This document shows positions 40,623 to 51,597 of a stretch of 64,000 nt of DNA, piece by piece (positions within the stretch are counted from its first letter, which is position 1; every line of letters starts with the position of its first letter). The DNA lies in assembly GCA_905182985.1 (NCBI GenBank), contig CAJJDN010000077.1:150438-214437 (forward strand), read 5' to 3'. The notes below the pieces were generated by a model. The model saw nothing but the letters and a program-made list of their open reading frames with translations, ran no database searches and was not told the origin of the DNA. The position numbers and the translations under genes are program-made. Source of the stretch: Paramecium sonneborni (Eukaryota; Ciliophora; Oligohymenophorea; Peniculida; Parameciidae).

Positions 40623-42044
40623 TCAAGTATTTAAAAATTCATTTATTGAAAATATTTGTTCTGTTTATGAAGTTAATGCTCTCAATGCTTGAATTCCTTC
40701 CAATTTTATAAATTCTTCTTTCCACATTTCATATTTATCCTTATTTGTATTTCTTACTTTTGTGAATAATTATTATAATAATTCTACAGTCTTACAATTT
40801 AATTAGACATTATCCTAATTTAAATTTAATCTTAAATTTTTTATGATGATTCTAATTAATTATTGATCAATTAAGCATTAAACTTATTCTACATTTCCTT
40901 AACTAATCAAATTTTCAAAGATTGATACAATCTTTAATAAAGCAAATTCCTTTTATTCAACACAATAAATTCGTATTACTATTGAAATTATGCTTTTCTA
41001 TTCAAAAAGATAATTAACTCCTAATTATTTATTAGTAATCTAAACTAAAAATGCAAGACATCTATGAAAAGTTGCATTATCCTTGCAATCTAATAATTTT
41101 TAAACTTGTCTCATAATTCCTTATTTTAAAACAAATTAGAATTATTAATCAGTTCCAGATAAAACAAATATTAAATTTGTTAAAATGACTTATAATAATT
41201 CATATTCTGATTCATATTTTTTCATTAATTATACAAATCTAGGTATTATATTTAAATCTAAAAGTAATTGAATTCTTTTAAGATGGTTTTCTTTTAAAGG
41301 AGGTAAAGGTATCCATTTTCCAGTAACGATACATATACATTTAGCTATTATTCCAATTTTATTTTCTTTGTGAATTTTATCAACTATAAATAATATACTA
41401 GGTTTGATTAATTCAAATTTCATTGAAGGTTTCTTTGTACATAAAGAATATAGTGTTTTTAAACAAAATTCAGGTTCTTTAGAATATCTTTTGAATATCA
41501 ATTATTCACATTGACTATTAAGGAATTATTTACAAAATGGTTTAGAATGTCTAATTTTAGCAGCCTACAAAACAGCAACAAGTCCAGTAAATGCTATTAA
41601 ATCAATATTAGATTAAAGTAATAGGGATAGACTAGAAACCAATCCATATTGTAATATTACTTCAACTTATTAAGATGTTCCACAAAGTAAACATATAAGT
41701 ATTTAACTAGAATCTATAGTACTTTGTATAGAATATTGAACTTAAATTAGATGAATAAGTGGTGGAACGATATTATTTTCAATAATGAATTATGTGAAAT
41801 GATATTGATTGCCAGCTTCGTCTAAATCAAGAGGGAAATTCTCAATATGAAATTCTAGAAAAATAAGTCTTAACAATTTTTATAAGGCAATATGAATGGT
41901 GATGTAGTCTTCAGAATTTAATTGCTATTTAATTGATTCTATTTGTTCTCTGTTAATGTATAGAGTGTGAATAGAATCGACTTAGGATAATAGGTAATTT
42001 CGATCTTATTCGTTAACTCTATCATCTATAATATATTCATCCAT
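40623..42044 (-). CDS. Divergent importin-alpha-like armadillo protein
   Basis: A single exon of 473 aa (MDEYIIDDRVNEQDRNYL) built of armadillo-like helical repeats. QFIIENNIVPPLIHLIQ resembles the R-x-I-x-x-G-x-x-P-x-L-V-x-L-L start of an importin-alpha repeat. ILTNLIFVLSGTDQQFQFVL resembles the A-L-x-N-I-x-x-G-x-x-x-Q-x-x-x-V-x core. The family carries basic nuclear signals through pores with importin beta. Two departures stand out. The Lys/Arg-rich importin-beta-binding domain is absent from the N-terminus. The WxxxN cargo-binding pairs are not preserved in the repeats I can read. It may be an arm protein with another role. Confidence 0.65.
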
Positions 42045-42175
42045 TAAATATTAATGTTGCTAACATAGGTTGTTTAGAATCCAAATTAATATGATGACTT
42101 TTTCAATTAATTATGTTAATAAATCGGAGATATACCAAAATATTTTATAAGGGATTATAACATACTCATTATGCA
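42045..42175. promoter_or_regulatory. Divergent spacer between importin-alpha-like and RING-H2 genes
   Basis: This 131-bp AT-rich region lies between two start codons and must hold both promoters. No motif is recognised. Confidence 0.35.
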
Positions 42176-43098
42176 ATGTTAATGTGTAGAGTGTATGCTA
42201 TATTCAAATTTATGATGACTGCTGTGTTTACACTCACGATCAACTGTGAAAGTTGTGAACTAACTAATTGGATGTTGGCAGTTCTTGTTCATTCATTAAT
42301 TGCCTATATTTATCATACATATATGGGAATACTCTTAAATAACATTGTAATTAAGTTAATATATAGATCTATTAGTAAATTGTTATGTAAATAGCAGAAA
42401 GTCTAAACCATATGATTTAACTTGAAGAAGGACATGATTAATCAAATGCATTACAAGAATCTCAATATATTGTAAATGAAGATCTTGATCCTTACCTTAA
42501 CTTGACTGTAGAAGAGATGGAAAGGAAATAAAAAATATTAGCAGCTTAAATTAGATGTGAAGTTGCTCTTAAATATAAATCAATGAGATTTCTAGGCATC
42601 ATAACTTTTTGGACTACTTAGATTTTAGTTATTTGGGCTTTTAGATTATAAATGTTCAATCCTGAAGATCCTCAACTTTATCATGCATGTTTTAGTCATG
42701 TAATCACTTTCTAATTAGTTTTTCTGTTCTTGACTGTTTATTAATATTTAGAAGTCTATATGATTAGTTTACTTATTATTATTTGTTTACCATTTTTGAT
42801 ACCTGTTATGCTCTGGCACAAATTTAAACAAAAAAAAAAAAACTATGATAATCAAAAATCTTTGAAAGAACTTAAGAAAACATGTAAAATGCTTTATCAA
42901 TCTGAAAAAATTCAAGGAGATCATGAATGTGGTATTTGTATGCATGTTTATGTCACTGATGAAGAACTACTCATACTTCCTTGCGATCCAAAACATCATT
43001 TTCATATGTAATGCATCCAAACATGGTTGCTAATTAATTCTACTTGTCCTAAATGCAGAACAAGCTTTCTCAGATTTAACTAGCAGTAATAATAATGA
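42176..43098 (+). CDS. Multi-pass membrane RING-H2 ubiquitin ligase
   Basis: 300 aa; a 20-nt intron at 42347-42366 is required and the spliced length is exactly 301 codons. Hydrophobic segments in the first 60 residues and between about 125 and 210 (for example FLGIIITFWTTQILVIW-like, HVITFQLVFLFLTVYQYL, MISLLIIICLPFLIPVML) indicate about four transmembrane helices. The cytosolic C-terminus holds a C3H2C3 RING: CGICMHVY, LPCDPKHHFHMQCIQTWL, then CPKCR. It probably recruits a ubiquitin-conjugating enzyme at an internal membrane. It ends in a Gln run. It is convergent with SDHB, 29 bp away. Confidence 0.88.
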
Positions 43099-43127
43099 TT
43101 CTTATTATTATTATATGATATAATATA

Positions 43128-44125
43128 TCATAATGTTGCAGATGCAATTTTTCTTTCCTTGTATTCTTCAATTAACTTCATTAAATGATTCATAGATTTT
43201 TGTGGATCTAATCCCTTTGGACATGTGAATGAACACATTCCAATATTCTAACAGTCTTCAACCTTGACATCCTCAGCTAGATAAAATGATTTAGTAAATT
43301 ACCTAATTTTTCTAATCTTTCATCAGTATATTCATCTCTTGAATCTACAATCCATCTATAAGCCTACATTAAGACAGCTGGTCCAAGATATCTATCTGGA
43401 TGCCACCAATAAGAAGGACAAGAAGTTGAACAGCAAGCACATAATACACATTCATAAAGACCATCTAATAACTTTCTATCATCTACAGATTAGATATATT
43501 CCTTATTTCCTTCCTAATAATAGATATTAGAATATAGATTACTTTAGGAGTCTTCCTCTTTAAATATGGATCAATAGTCTTATATTGAGTGTAAAAGTTG
43601 GTCATATCAACAACTAAATCTTTGACAACAAACATATGTCCCAAGGGAGTAATATATGCTGGTTAAGTTAAGTCAGTGTCAATAGCATGTATACAAGCCA
43701 ATTTATGAAGACCATTACAATTCATAGAGCATGATCCACAGATACCTTCTCTACAAGAACGACGTAAAGATAATGAAGAATCATAATTATCTTTAATATA
43801 GAGCAATGCATCTAAGTACATAGGTGGTATCTTCTTTAAATCAACATAATAGCTCACATACTTTGGAAAGTCATTCTCATCCTAATATCTAAACATCTCA
43901 ATATACAGCAGGATCATATCTATAAATTAAGAATTGCTTCATTTTTGATTTCTCTTCAGCTGTCAATTTAAGATCATGCTCAACTACATAGTTTATTTAT
44001 TAGATTCCTTTCACTGTACTAGAAACTGTATCAAATAATCTTTTTGTAGCATCATTGCTGTCATGATGATGTGTTCCATGCCAGAACATTGGTCTTCTCA
44101 ACACTGTAGACAATCTCTATAGCAT
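43128..44125 (-). CDS. SDHB: Succinate dehydrogenase iron-sulfur subunit
   Basis: This subunit passes electrons from FAD to ubiquinone in mitochondrial complex II. The 305-aa protein starts [20 protein letters not shown], an Arg-rich mitochondrial presequence. The 2Fe-2S site is [28 protein letters not shown]: C-x4-C-x2-C followed by C, starting near residue 120. The 4Fe-4S/3Fe-4S part is [16 protein letters not shown], then [17 protein letters not shown]. Introns at 43882-43906 (25 nt), 43514-43542 (29) and 43277-43302 (26) give exactly 306 codons. All cluster cysteines are present. It lies 46 bp from and co-oriented with the mitochondrial Pam16 gene. Confidence 0.96.
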
Positions 44126-44171
44126 AATTTAATTTATTCAATTCAATCTTCACTATATAGTATTTATAATA

Positions 44172-44670
44172 TCAATTTTCCTTCTATTCTTATTATTTCT
44201 CTTCTTCTTCTTTTCCTTTTGAATTCTCCTCTTCTTTCTTTATCTTTTCTATAATCTCCTTCTCATTTATATCTGGAAAATCTTTCATCAATTCACATTT
44301 TGCATTATGTATCATTGATTAAATAAAAAATGATCCTCCTTTAACTGGATCATTCTTATGAAACTATCTCCAATAAATCTATAACACTCTAATATTATTT
44401 ATACTTTTATTATTTCTTCTGCATTTGCCTTCTCTGCTGTTAATTATAATATTTTATATGCTTCTTCTCTTGTCATAGGTTTATGAGTCAAATTAGCTGC
44501 CTGCATTGTCTGATTCAAAAACTCTGTAAAAGGATTTGCTGCCTTTCCTCCTTATTCTAAACATCTTTATCATGTTTACATTTTGCTGTCTATTAATATG
44601 CCTTCATGAATGATTTTGCTACTGTTGAACCTACTTCTATTATTAATTTGATTATCAGACGCTTTACCAT
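44172..44670 (-). CDS. PAM16: Presequence translocase motor subunit Tim16/Pam16
   Basis: Pam16 is the J-like regulator that pairs with Pam18 to control mtHsp70 at the TIM23 channel. The start MVKRLIIKLIIEVGSTVAKS is a hydrophobic anchor. After a 23-nt intron (44557-44579) the J-like domain reads MTREEAYKILQLTAEKANAE, then after a 26-nt intron (44379-44404) IYWRQFHKNDPVKGGSFFIQ and SMIHNAKCELMKD. The family signature is the L-x-x-x-E-A-x-x-I-L-x-V and N-D-x-x-x-G-G-S-F-Y-L-Q-S-K-V pattern, and HPD is absent, as expected for Pam16. A Lys/Glu tail ends it. Spliced length is exactly 150 codons. Confidence 0.92.
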
Positions 44671-44881
44671 TAATAAAAATTATTATTCTGAAATTATATT
44701 TATTTTTTTATAAATTTATATATATGTATATATTTATCTATGTTAATGACAATCTTTCATTTCTTTATTACTTTTGTTACAATATTTATTTAAACTTAAT
44801 ATAATATTATACCTTTTATAATTTTCAAACATTTTTTTATTTTTAAATATTATTATTAATATTATATATTTTATTTAATCG
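44671..44881. promoter_or_regulatory. Divergent spacer between PAM16 and RBR ligase genes
   Basis: This 211-bp AT-rich region lies between opposite start codons. No motif is recognised. Confidence 0.35.
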
Positions 44882-46180
44882 ATGAAAATAATGAATCCCT
44901 CACTCCAATAAATAAACCACTAACTTATTAATTTTATAAATAGTCCTGAAAAAATAGTTTAACATACAAAATAGTTATAGGAAATACTGGAAACTTTATG
45001 TTAGAAAAAGGAAGACATCTAATTATATTTTGATGGTTCTACATTTTGTTGTCATTGTTAAGAATATTTAGCTATAAATAATTTCAAAATTTTACCATGT
45101 GGTCATAATGTTCATTAAGATTGCTTTAAAAAATATTTAATAGAAGAACCATTTTATTTAGAATCTATTAGTACATTTTCATGTTGCAAAGAATCTGAAA
45201 TGTGCTCTAAAGTAAAAATTACTGATGAACTTTCGGAATCTATATTGGGAAAAGAAGAATTTGATGAATTAAAAAAATTGTATAAATTATTTTTTAATTA
45301 GATATGGATTGGATTAAGAAATTTAGGATGATGATACTTTATAAGAAAATGAATAAGACTAGATGAGATAGATAAAAAACTTTTAAGATTAAATAAATAA
45401 TGATGCATAAATAGCTGAATAAATTTAAGAAGAGGAATATAAACAATCATAAGAGAGAGAAAATGCAATTTAATTTGATTGTGGAATTTGTGCTGATACA
45501 TATAAAGTGAATGCTGAAGCAATAACATTAGAATGTGATCATAGGTTCTGTAAAAACTGTCTACATGAATATATTATTAATTTAACAAAAGAGGGAAAGT
45601 ATGGTGAAGATGATATAAAATGTTCTAGTTGTAATACACCAATTGATTATTATATAATAAATTATTGTGCTCCTGAATGTAGTTCTAAAATTAATGATGA
45701 AAGGTATTTATTTGATATTAATAAAAATTAGAGTAAAGAAATTGAATTCTAATACAGAAAAAGAAAAATTAGTAAATTGTCCTGGTGTTAATTGTCCATA
45801 AAAATTTTATGTTGATAAAAATATGCCTTTTCCTGTATGTCCAACATGTAAAACAGCATTTTGTATAAATGGTAATGATAATATATTTATTTTGATTTTT
45901 AGGTTGTGGAGAAGCCCATGAAGGTAAATCATGTGAATAAGTTGAATAAGAGAAATTAAAAGCTAGAGTTAAGGAAGAAAAAGGTTTGGTGTCTTGTCCA
46001 AAATGCAAGATTTAAATATTAAAGGATGGAGGATGTAATCATATAACTTGTTAATGCAAACATGAATTTTGTTATGTTTGTTAAAAAAGTTATAAACCAA
46101 AAAGAGAATGTACTTGTCCTTAAATGACAACGATGGAAAGATTGTATGATAGAATAATAGGGTTCTTTAATAAAAAATGA
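44882..46180 (+). CDS. RBR-type E3 ubiquitin ligase with an extra N-terminal RING-like motif
   Basis: 406 aa; introns at 45280-45301 (22 nt), 45733-45757 (25) and 45872-45902 (31, the longest placed here) give exactly 407 codons. An N-terminal zinc motif reads FCCHCQEYLAINNFKILPCG-HNVHQDCF. RING1 follows: DCGICADTYKVNAEAITLEC, HRFCKNC and CSSCNTPID. The IBR is NCPGVNCPQKFYVDKNMPFP and CPTCKTAFCINGC. RING2/Rcat is SCPKCKIQILKDGGCNHITC, then CKHEFCYVC. The Cys of HITC aligns with the catalytic cysteine of ariadne/parkin-type ligases, so it is probably an active thioester-forming enzyme. The extra N-terminal motif is unusual. It is convergent with NCBP2, 63 bp away. Confidence 0.9.
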
Positions 46181-46243
46181 AGTAATATTAAATAATTTTT
46201 AATAAATTAATATGAACTTAATAATATTAACAATTATGAATAT

Positions 46244-46828
46244 TCAATAATTATTATTAGATCTATTTCCTGTTCTTTTTTTATATCCTCCTCCAGAATT
46301 ATCACTTTCATCTTCATCTACCTATTTTTTTCTTCCTCCATTATTATTATAACTTCTTCCTCTTCCTCTATTTGATTATACATTAGGTCTTTCTGGATCT
46401 GCCACTTTTCTATAAGAATCTCTAACCTAATTGCCTCCTGTACCTCTTCCATATTCTCTACCTTCTGAATATCCAATATCCCAATCTACTCTTATTGCTC
46501 TCTCATCCAATTTTAATAAGTCTAAATATTCATGTGCTTCTTTTGCATCTTCATGATTGAAGTATTCAATAAAACAAAATCCTATAGCCTTTCCTGTTTC
46601 TTTGTTTCTTCCCATTATTAATCTTCTTACTCCTCCACCTACTCTATTAAATAATTCAAATATTTATTCTTCTGTTGTATATATAGACAGATTTCCTAAA
46701 TATAATGTTGTCGATATTGAAAGTTTATAAAAATATTCTTCTCTTGTCAAATTTGAACTCTTGTCATAGTATTAACTTATTGGTTGTTAAAGATTTTCAT
46801 ATAAACTTGCAGCATTCAAATTACTCAT
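46244..46828 (-). CDS. NCBP2: Nuclear cap-binding protein subunit 2 (CBP20)
   Basis: This subunit of the nuclear cap-binding complex binds the m7G cap through an RRM with CBP80. A single exon of 194 aa. N-terminal SLYENLQQPISQYYDKSSN is the family's Tyr-bearing cap-stacking region. The RRM shows RNP2 LYLGNLSIYTTEEQIFELF and RNP1 GKAIGFCFIEYFNHEDAKEA. The signature LDERAIRVDWDIGYSEGREY then GRGTGGNQVRDSYR matches CBP20 closely. The tail is Arg/Gly/Asn-rich. It is a strong, canonical match with normal length. Confidence 0.95.
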
Positions 46829-47091
46829 TTGATTTTTATTATTGAAGTCGAATCGTTTATATGTATAAATATAAATATAAAAATATCACCACCATTTATA
46901 ACACCCATAAAATTATAAAGGAATATTTATTTAAATAAAATTAAATCCACTTATTTATTCTTATCATGATGATCAAGCATATGTCTGATCCTATGTGATC
47001 GATGTTAAAGGATTCTGAACTTAATATTTTTTATTTATTATTTACAATACTAATTTATTCTCTTCATTTTTTTTATTATTTCTTTCTTTTT
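46829..47091. promoter_or_regulatory. Divergent spacer between NCBP2 and WD40 genes
   Basis: This 263-bp AT-rich region lies between opposite start codons. No motif is recognised. Confidence 0.35.
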
Positions 47092-48729
47092 ATGATCAAA
47101 TTAGAAGACAAGGCTTCCAAAATCTTATGCACTTAACATCACAAAAGCATCTAATTCATTACACTTAACAAATCTTCTAATACTAAGTTACTTTGTTAAA
47201 AGTGTACTCAAAATAATAAGATTGCTATTAACAAAGCCTCATAATTACTTATGGATATCAATTAAGATCATCCCTTAAATTATCATATTAAAGAACTACA
47301 AAAATAATATGAAAGTTTAAGAAAGGAAATTAAATCTAAAGTTGATGAGCTGCTTGATGAAACTGAAGATTGTCTTAATAGTCTCATTAATCATAAATTA
47401 AATGATAAATTAATTCAACATTATCTATATGATGATAAATTGAATGAATAAGATTTTGAGAAATTATAAGAAATTATATCCAAATACTATGATTTTGAAT
47501 AAGATAATCAAATTGTTGCTAAAATTCCATCTACTGATATGCATAATATTTATTAAGTCTAATAAAAATGTTAGAAAATTGCTTCAATTGTTAAAGCTTT
47601 CTATAAATCCTCATATCATTAAAGACTTGGCACTCAACAAAGCTAAGAGAATTTATTAAGCTAAATTCCACCTTCAATAAATAATAAATCAGAGAAAGTA
47701 TCAGAATCAAGCAGAAATGATTAAAACATAAATAAAGGTTTATTTACAATAAAAGAAGAAATCACTATAAATTCAGTCTGCAATTGTATTGCTTTAAATG
47801 GTACTACTACATTAATAGTATGTGGTATGTAAGGAAATAATAATGAAGATAATCTTGTTTTACTTCAATAAAATGAAGAAGGTTTTAAAGAATTTTAAAG
47901 TCTTTAAGGTCATGTTGGATCAGTAAATGCTGTGTGCTTTGGTAAAATTAATAATATAATAATATCAGCAGGAGAGGATAAATCTATTAGAATTTGGAAT
48001 CAATATTCATAAAATAAAGAACAAGAAAAGAAATATTATAATTGTAAATAAATCATTAATGATGCTCATAACATTGATATACATTGTTTATGCTTAAATT
48101 AATTAAATAATTTATTAGTTTCTGGTTGTCAAGAAGGAAATATAAAAGTATGGATTGATGCAGAAGATAAATGGATTAATTCCTAGATTTTAATTCATCA
48201 TAATTAATTGGTTAAATCATTAAGCTTTAATTATGATTCTACTTTTTTAGTTTCAGGAAGTGGAGATTAAAAAATCTGTGTTTGGAATTTGAATGAAGAT
48301 TGGGAACATTTCTAAACTATTACAGATCATACAAGTTTAGTTACATGTGTCAATTTTGCATAAAATGAAAATACATTTGTAAGTTGCTCTGAAGATCAAA
48401 CAATTAAAATTTGGAATTTTAAAAATAATGAATCCAATCCTAAATTTATTTTTATTTAATAATTGAATGGAGGATATTATATTCGATCCGCATATTTCAA
48501 TTATAATGCTTTACTTTTAGTTTCTGGATCTTATAGTAATATAAAAGTTTGGGTTAAAAATCATGAAGGATAATTCGTATTGAATTAATAAAAATATTTT
48601 GATTCACGATAAGTGTTACTCTCTGATGATTCTAAATCCTTATTTTCAATAAATAGATTCAGCTTGAATATTAGATTGTTTAGAATAAAAGAAAAAAATT
48701 AAAAAAATAATATAAAACTCAAATTTTGA
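47092..48729 (+). CDS. WD40-repeat protein with N-terminal B-box-like motif
   Basis: A single exon of 545 aa. Near the start CTQHHKSIQFITLNKSSNTK then LLCQKC forms a B-box-like cysteine/histidine cluster (C-x2-H ... C-x2-C). A coiled-coil region of about 90 residues follows (LRKEIKSKVDELLDETEDCL). WD40 blades then include GHVGSVNAVCFGKINNIIIS, AGEDKSIRIWNQYSQ, SGCQEGNIKVWID, SGSGDQKICVWNLNED and SCSEDQTIKIWNFKNN. This zinc-motif, coiled-coil, WD40 order belongs to a large Paramecium/ciliate family of unknown function. No catalytic domain is seen. Confidence 0.88.
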
Positions 48730-48851
48730 TTAAATTTATTTATTATATAAATAAATTTATAAAAATAGATCTTTTATAATTTAATTTATTGTTATCCTTA
48801 ACATTTATTAGACTAAAAGCCATTTATAACTTCTGATACAAATTAAATTAA

Positions 48852-49460
48852 TCATTAGGGTGTTTCTTCATAAATTAATAAGTTTTAGTCGATTAATATA
48901 TAATCATGCAACTCAGTCGATAATTGATTATTTTTAACAAAGTTTTAGACTTCTAAATCTCTTCTTATTTTTTATGTTGATTATAAAATAAAATCTAGTT
49001 ATCTTTGAAACATTCTAGATAGTAATGTCATTTTTCCAGGGATTGATGATTCTCTTAAAAAATAAGAATTTATTTTGGTTCCACATATACACTTAATTAT
49101 AGGTTTTTCACCTTCAATTAATTTTTTCATATGGTCTTCCATACATAGTTAATGATAATAGCAGCCTTTTTTACAATTTGTTAAAACAAAAATTGAAGAA
49201 ATCTATTTTTCACACTTTAGACATTTTCTGAGTGGAATTTCTTCAGTCTTCACTGATAAATCAGAGGTTTAATTATTTGAAATACCCTCACTCCTCAATT
49301 GGTCATTTCTTTAATTTTAGTTCTTAAATATTTCACTTTTATCAGATTCAATCTTTAATTAATCATTTTCTTCAGGTTCTTTAGTGGATTATACTTTAGA
49401 TTTATTAACTATAGTGATTAATTAAGAAGAATTATCTTATTTACAAAAGCTGCTCCCCAT
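48852..49460 (-). CDS. RING-like cysteine-rich protein (family member A)
   Basis: A single exon of 202 aa. The start MGSSFCKQDN has Gly2 and a nearby Cys, the pattern of N-myristoylation with palmitoylation. Residues 1-85 are charged and disordered. A zinc motif reads RKCLKCEKQI, NCKKGCYYHQLCMEDHM and IKCICGTKINS. The C-terminal part is helical. The order C-x2-C, C-x3-C, H-x2-C, C-x-C-G-T-K-I-N is shared with the adjacent longer gene (49576-50700) and with 63027-63866. The family is not named here; an IBR/RING-derived ligase adaptor is possible. Confidence 0.75.
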
Positions 49461-49575
49461 TTTTATTAAATTATTATTAATAATCCATTATACGTAAAAT
49501 CATATAAATATGTTCAAATCAATTTAGAATCATTTTTATTATATTATATCATTTTATTAATTATTTTTGATTTAA

Positions 49576-50700
49576 TCAATCTCCTCCTGGTGTAGAATAA
49601 TTACTGAAATATAAAAATCCTGATGAACTATTGTAATCTTGATCTTCTGTATATTAATTTTCATAATATAAATCCCAAATTTAATCAAAATCGTCAATTT
49701 TCTTTAAATAAGGTAGTATTTTTGACAATTACACTGAAAACAAATAGTTCAAAAATTTCATTCTAATTTTACTTTCAGGAATCCTTCTAATGATATTAGT
49801 ATTTATTTTAGTTCCACATTTACATTTAATAATAGGGTTTCTTCTATCTTCAATTTAAAATTTTAACCAATTCATAAAACAATCTTAGTGATAAATATGT
49901 CCACAATTCAATTTTAGCAAAGAATTTGTAATTTCAATTCCACAATTTAAACAAACACTAACAATTAAGAGTTTTGATTAACTTATTTGTAGAATACCAC
50001 TTTCATCTATTATATATTCAGTAATTTTTTTTTTAAGTTCTACTTTTTTTTCATCATAGTTAAAATCAAAGTCTTATTTTTTTGTATTTTATTCTATCAT
50101 CATCTAAATTTATTTAACATCACATAATTTTCTGATTTGTGAATTTGATATTAATTTAAAAACCTAATTGGTAAAAATTTAGAATAGAAATTTTGATTAT
50201 ATTTCAACATCAGCTATTTATCTTAAAATATTTGGATTCAATTTTGTACCGCATTTGCACTTTATTATGAATCTTTCTTCATTTGATAATTATTTTTCTA
50301 TTAATTAAATAAAACAATTTTAATGGAACTAATGTTAGCAAATTATTTTTATAACAGTGTCTTAAATTAGTTAATTGCAATCATAGCAATAATTATTTTA
50401 TTTACAATCAGTTATTTATCTAATTAACTTACCTGATTAATCTATTAAAATTGCTTCCTTAGATTCAATAAAATTTACATTTATATGTCCTTATATTATT
50501 TATGGAAATTTCTCTTTTTGCTATTCTTCATTGAAAGAGAATTCACCATCTTATAATATTTGCTCTCCTATTGATTAAGTTGGTCTCATAGTTGTAATAG
50601 AAACACCAGGATGCTACTGAAAATTTTGATTAGTTTAACTATTTGTTTTAGTTTCAATTTTCGGTTTTTAAGTTTGTGAACCTGAAAACAGACTACCCAT
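49576..50700 (-). CDS. Double RING-like cysteine-rich protein (family member B)
   Basis: A single exon of 374 aa starting MGSLFSGSQTQK. It holds two copies of the zinc motif. The first is NYCYDCNQLIQDTVIKIICQ, HQFHQNCF and IKCKCGTKLNPNILRQI. The second is SVCLNCGIEITNSLLKLNC, GHIYHQDCF and IKCKCGTKINTNIIRRI. Each is followed by a similar helical stretch, so an internal duplication is likely. The adjacent gene at 48852 has one copy, in the same orientation, pointing to local tandem duplication. MGS at the start could support myristoylation. Function is unknown. Confidence 0.78.
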
Positions 50701-51597
50701 TTATTAAATAAATTTCTTATTAAAATATTAAAAAAATATATATAAATACTATTTTATCATCAAATCTATGAATTAGAATTTCAAATAAAGATTTAGTTTT
50801 AATCACAGATATAAAATTTTTTGTTTTTACTTTTAATTCCATTAAACAAAAAAATGATTATTATATACATTAGCTTATTTATTTAATAATCTTTATTTTA
50901 TTAAAGATATTTCCTTTTGAAAAAATCATTCTAGATTAAATTTAAAAATTTTTATTAAAAAAGAGCTATCTCAAATTACTGTTACTAATAGAGTTTTTAT
51001 TATGAATTGCATAAAGATTCTAATTAATTTAATATAATTCTTGTAAATATGAATAATAATTAAAAAGGATAGAAGGATTTCACATAAAGTTAAATGGAAG
51101 TATTTTTTAATAATTTTAGCTTATCTAGCTCAACTAGAAATAACCAATTTTAAAATTTAATTCTTTTTTTGTTCTTTTTATTACAAATATTTCGATAACT
51201 TTATCATTCTAAGTATTAGCTTTATTCATTTTAACAATTTTTCTCATTAATTTTAAACAAAAACCTATTTTTTAATTATTGCTTAGATTTGTTTATTATT
51301 CAATTTAGATTCACTTCCTTCTTAGTCCTTAAAAATAGAATTTTATAATATTATGATGAATAATAACTAACCTTACAGGTTGGACTTAAAATTTAACAAC
51401 TTAAAAGTTTGTTAACAAAATATTTATTTGTCTAATTTATTTATTAAATCTATGTCCCTTGTTTTTTAAGACCGAGAAATAATTTTATTAATTCTATACG
51501 AAAATATATGTAATTAAAATTAAAATCATGTAATATTATAATGAAAACTATGGAAGCCTCTTTACAATAATTATTAATTTTTAATTCTAAATCATAA
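50701..51597. other. Intergenic, nothing recognised
   Basis: This 897-bp AT-rich DNA lies between the start of family member B and the stop of the repeat-rich coiled-coil gene. No frame shows protein character. Confidence 0.55.

Noticed and set aside
42171..42176. Alternative ATG at 42171 for the RING-H2 gene
   Set aside because: That frame meets TGA after a few codons; the ATG at 42176 leads into the conserved RING frame.
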